The position numbers and the translations under genes are program-made. From NCBI GenBank assembly GCA_001038565.1, contig LFJO01000005.1:1248417-1312416 (forward strand): 64,000 nucleotides of DNA, read 5' to 3'. How positions within the stretch are numbered: position 1 is the first letter of the stretch; every line of letters begins with the position of its first letter. Origin of the DNA: Alkalihalobacillus pseudalcaliphilus (lineage in GTDB: Bacteria; Bacillota; Bacilli; Bacillales; Bacillaceae_D). A model generated the notes under the pieces. It saw nothing but the letters and a program-made list of their open reading frames with translations. It was not told the origin of the DNA and did no database searches. Shown here one piece after another: positions 61,726 through 64,000 of the stretch.

Positions 61726-62235
61726 GTGCTATTAAAAGAACCATTGTCAGTAGACAAGTCGGAACGATTAAAGCAAAAGGTAGAGAATTTAGAATTTCAA
61801 ATGTTTCGTTTACAGGATAATTTAAAAGTAATCGCTAAAAAATGGACTATTTTAGGTTTTGAACAATTGGATAACGAAGAATGGGTGATTGTATCTCTTT
61901 TCGATGACGGTCATGTATGTAAAATTATGCTGAATACAAATGACAAAGCTTATCGAGGAAACTGGGATTTTTCAATTCAAGCTCAATATGAAAATGATTT
62001 TACGATTCATATTGGAGATATTAAAGGGGAAGCAAACCGAGGCTTTGGAAGTGTTTGTATGACCTATTTAAAAGATTATGCTTCTGACCAAAATATCCAA
62101 CTAATTAAAGGGGATATTGCAAGTCGCGATTGGTCACATTTAGATAGACTCACCCATTTTTATAAGAAACATGAATTTCATATTGAGTTAGATTTTGAAG
62201 ATAAGTCTGGTTCAATATTATGTTATCCAAATTAA
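61726..62235 (+). CDS. GNAT-like hypothetical protein
   Basis: A 169-residue protein with an N-terminal coiled segment (residues about 8-35) and a C-terminal half resembling a GNAT acetyltransferase: HIGDIKGEANRGFGSVCMTY LKDYA, where RGFGS is the CoA-pyrophosphate loop, and SHLDRLTHFYKKHEFHIEL as the last helix-strand. The substrate is unknown and activity is unproven. The GTG at 61726 is chosen because it follows AGGTGA and the promoter at 61660; an upstream open frame overlaps the exonuclease stop and is not supported. It is probably monocistronic. Confidence 0.65.
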   Translation: MLLKEPLSVDKSERLKQKVENLEFQMFRLQDNLKVIAKKWTILGFEQLDNEEWVIVSLFDDGHVCKIMLNTNDKAYRGNWDFSIQAQYENDFTIHIGDIKGEANRGFGSVCMTYLKDYASDQNIQLIKGDIASRDWSHLDRLTHFYKKHEFHIELDFEDKSGSILCYPN

Positions 62236-62275
62236 AAAAGTGTCATTGAGGTGAAATGGCTTCAATGGCACTTTT

Positions 62276-62545
62276 TATATGAAAGTTACATGTGTGAAGG
62301 GTGGCTGGTTGTGCGGTGCGCTGAATCTTTTTAGGACAGCTCTTGCGAGCTCTTTCCTAAAAAGTGGCGGGGCTACGGCATAGTGTGAGAATCCTCAAAA
62401 CCGTTTATGAATGAAAAGCCATCAAACAAAGAAACTAAACCAAATTAAACAAGATGACACCAGTTAAAGAGCAAAACCAAATTTTCATGTTTGGCGGTGG
62501 TGAATTGAACTTGGCTTCGTCGTGTGTGTTTTGTTTTTCGGAACC
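62276..62545. repeat. Dispersed intergenic repeat, copy L
   Basis: This copy begins TATATGAAAGTTAC and has a large perfect hairpin (CTTTTTAGGA 62327-62336 with TCCTAAAAAG 62355-62364, AGCTC/GAGCT inside). It continues with GAGAATCCTCAAAAC, CAGTTAAAGAGCAAAACC and TTTTCATGTTTGGCGGTGG, then GAACTTGGCTTCG. No gene lies in the gap 62236-62643 apart from this repeat and the terminator after it. Confidence 0.7.
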
Positions 62546-62570
62546 AAGAGCAATCTTTTTCTAAACAAGC

Positions 62571-62602
62571 AGCCACCCACAAAAAACATTGTTGGTGGCT
62601 GG
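62571..62602 (-). terminator. Intrinsic terminator of the lipoprotein gene
   Basis: CAGCCACC (62571-62578) pairs with GGTGGCTG (62595-62602), with ACAA/TTGT extending the stem. It lies 42 bases beyond the stop codon of the lipoprotein gene at 62644. Confidence 0.7.
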
Positions 62603-62643
62603 TTTATATTACTCAGAATGGTTGTTTTTTTAATATTGGTTTT

Positions 62644-63294
62644 TTAATCAAATGAGATTGAATCGATCATGGCGAAGAAATCGTCTTTCTTCTCTTCCAT
62701 GTCTTCCCCTACCGGTAATATAATGGTGAAGGTAACTGTTTGGTCATCAAACGTTTTTCCAATATGATATCGGTATGCTTCTTCTTGCCCGGATTGAAAG
62801 TGCTCTTCATATGCATAGTCAATTCCATCAATTTCAACGGGATATTCAATTATTTCACCTTCAGCATGTTCTAGTAAATTCTCTTCAGCCACTTCACTTG
62901 TAGTTTCTCGTCCCGGGGTAAAGATTCGTAAAAGATTGGAACCGTCATCTTCTAAAAATACTTGATCAGTACGTGGCTCTTCAGCTGTAAATTCATATCC
63001 ATCAACGACAAAAATCGTATAACCTAATTCACTTTCAAACTCACTACCTGGTTTAGTCTGCTCATCGGAACCATTATCTGTCACTGAATCTTCCTGATCC
63101 TCGGTTCCCTCTTCCGTTCCGTTGCCCTCTTCGTTCACCGGTTCTTCCGTTTCATTTGGCTCTTCCATTTCGTCAGGGTCCTGTTCCTCAATTGGAGGTG
63201 TTATCATTTCTTGATCGTCATCGGTCGTTCCACTTGTATTGCATGCCACTAAGGCTAACACTAAAATTATGATACCCATCAACTTTAACCACAT
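62644..63294 (-). CDS. Acidic extracytoplasmic lipoprotein, hypothetical
   Basis: A 216-residue lipoprotein with signal peptide and lipobox LALVACNTSG. The first 80 mature residues are an extremely acidic, low-complexity linker (repeats such as EEPNETEEPVNEEGNGTEEG). A C-terminal beta-rich domain follows (residues about 85-215, with GYTIFVVDGYEFTAEEPRTD and QTVTFTIILPVGEDMEEKKD), with no family I can name. AAGGAAG upstream supports the start. The acidity is typical of extracytoplasmic proteins in alkaliphiles. It might be a small-molecule-binding or wall-associated protein. Confidence 0.7.
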   Translation of the reverse strand: MWLKLMGIIILVLALVACNTSGTTDDDQEMITPPIEEQDPDEMEEPNETEEPVNEEGNGTEEGTEDQEDSVTDNGSDEQTKPGSEFESELGYTIFVVDGYEFTAEEPRTDQVFLEDDGSNLLRIFTPGRETTSEVAEENLLEHAEGEIIEYPVEIDGIDYAYEEHFQSGQEEAYRYHIGKTFDDQTVTFTIILPVGEDMEEKKDDFFAMIDSISFD

Positions 63295-63476
63295 GTAAAT
63301 CTTCCTTTCTATTATTATTTTGACTCATGCTCTTATCTTTCCATACCTTTCCAGCACTGACCTGAAACCTGATTTTACCATTTGTGGTTTTGTTTGTTTC
63401 TCTATATATGACGTTGTAAATGTAGAATTGGTTGCAAAACTAACATGCCTATTTAGATATATAATGGATAGGTTCC

Positions 63477-64000
63477 GTATGAAAGTTACCTTAAAGGCGT
63501 TGTGTTCTTCTTCGAAAATCGCTCCGGGAATGGGGGCACACTTTCCGAAGGCGGGCGCTGAGCTAACTTGCTAACGCTGGTTCTCTTCCAGCCCTCTCCT
63601 CCTACAGGAGCTTCCCCCATTCCCTCCGCTAGGGTTCGTGCTTATCGTTGATTAGAACACTACTCACACAAAAAATTATATAAAAAGAACAAGAATCAAT
63701 ACCAAATTGAGAATATAGTTCCCATTAGGAAACCTAACTTCAAAGTGAATGAAAAGCCACCAGTTAAAAAGTAACTTGATTGAACATGTGTGAAAGCACA
63801 AGCTAAAACAGTCGAATAAATTACTGTGGTTAATGGCGGTAAATTCGGTATTTTTTCACTTACGTCGCTTTGACTGTTCTTTTTCTAACTTCATTGCCAC
63901 GTATTTTCTTTTTCACCACATTGGTACCTCTTTTTCGACTTCATTGCTGCTTATCCTTGTTTTGTTCCACATCAACGGTCAGATTTCTGGCTCCTTTGCC
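63477..64000. repeat. Dispersed intergenic repeat, copy M (runs off the window)
   Basis: After GTATGAAAGTTACC comes CGAAAATCGCTCC and a foldback with an 11-base perfect outer stem (GGGAATGGGGG 63526-63536 with CCCCCATTCCC 63614-63624). It is followed by TCCGCTAGGG, CAGTTAAAAAG and GTTAATGGCGGTAAATTC. From about 63870 there are two degenerate 51-bp tandem units (CTTTTTCTAACTTCATTGCC and TCTTTTTCGACTTCATTGC). The copy is cut by the window end. Confidence 0.7.

Noticed and set aside
63320-63574. 84-residue plus-strand open frame beyond the lipoprotein gene
   Set aside because: It runs into the left part of repeat copy M and has no ribosome binding site or family match.

Overview
The window is a low-GC, minus-strand-biased stretch of a chromosome from an endospore-forming member of the Bacillaceae. 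Evidence for this is a gerA-type germinant receptor operon, a resABCDE cytochrome c maturation/redox operon behind rluB, the ypbFEDB-recQ/fer cluster in the order I recall from Bacillus, bacillithiol genes (yojF-bshB2) and Gram-positive ribosome binding sites on nearly every gene. Several surface-exposed domains are strongly acidic and a BCCT osmolyte transporter is present, which fits an alkaliphilic or halotolerant species. That ecological reading is inference and I cannot name the species.

Layout. 1-7 kb: truncated ECF sigma factor, M20 amidohydrolase, two small proteins, then ypbF-ypbE(short)-ypbD-recQ-ypbB divergent from ferredoxin. 8-13 kb: TauE/SafE exporter with a FadR-type regulator, LysM-M14 endopeptidase, and serA behind a T-box leader. 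13-20 kb: LysM/M23 peptidase, germinant receptor operon and a VanW-type lipoprotein. 20-23 kb: a cobalamin-riboswitch operon (permease, ATPase with long C-terminal extension, PduO-type adenosyltransferase) without a binding-protein gene. 23-30 kb: rluB-resABCDE. 31-37 kb: ilvE, an htrA/PrsA-like quality-control pair, a BCCT transporter, and two SsuE-like paralogues of which one has lost the FMN-phosphate loop. 38-43 kb: a sulfate uptake operon headed by a Cys-rich Rrf2 regulator and yezD, with a promoter and attenuator-like leader. 43-50 kb: ABC ATPase, LTA synthase-type enzyme, zwf, bdbC plus a thioredoxin-like partner. 50-57 kb: amidohydrolase/deaminase, an unusual operon of response regulator, sensor kinase and uroporphyrinogen-III-synthase-like protein, and a membrane serine protease with an acyl-CoA-dehydrogenase-like flavoprotein. 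57-63 kb: yojF-bshB2, a six-cysteine microprotein, a chemoreceptor, the YpcP 5'-3' exonuclease behind a structured leader, an acetyltransferase-like protein and a lipoprotein.

The most striking unexplained feature is a family of modular non-coding repeats filling many long intergenic gaps (about 13 sites, some only fragments). Copies share a left motif (TATGAAAGTT, then TCATGTGCGGAGC), a long GC-rich foldback, a spacer motif AATTCTCAAGTTC, and an ACTTTCAT...TTGGTGGCGAAG motif. Two tail types occur: a 51-bp tandem repeat that reads open on both strands, and a 52-bp tandem hairpin array. Comparison of copies shows compensatory base changes in hairpin arms, so the folded structure appears to be maintained. 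No transposase lies near any copy.
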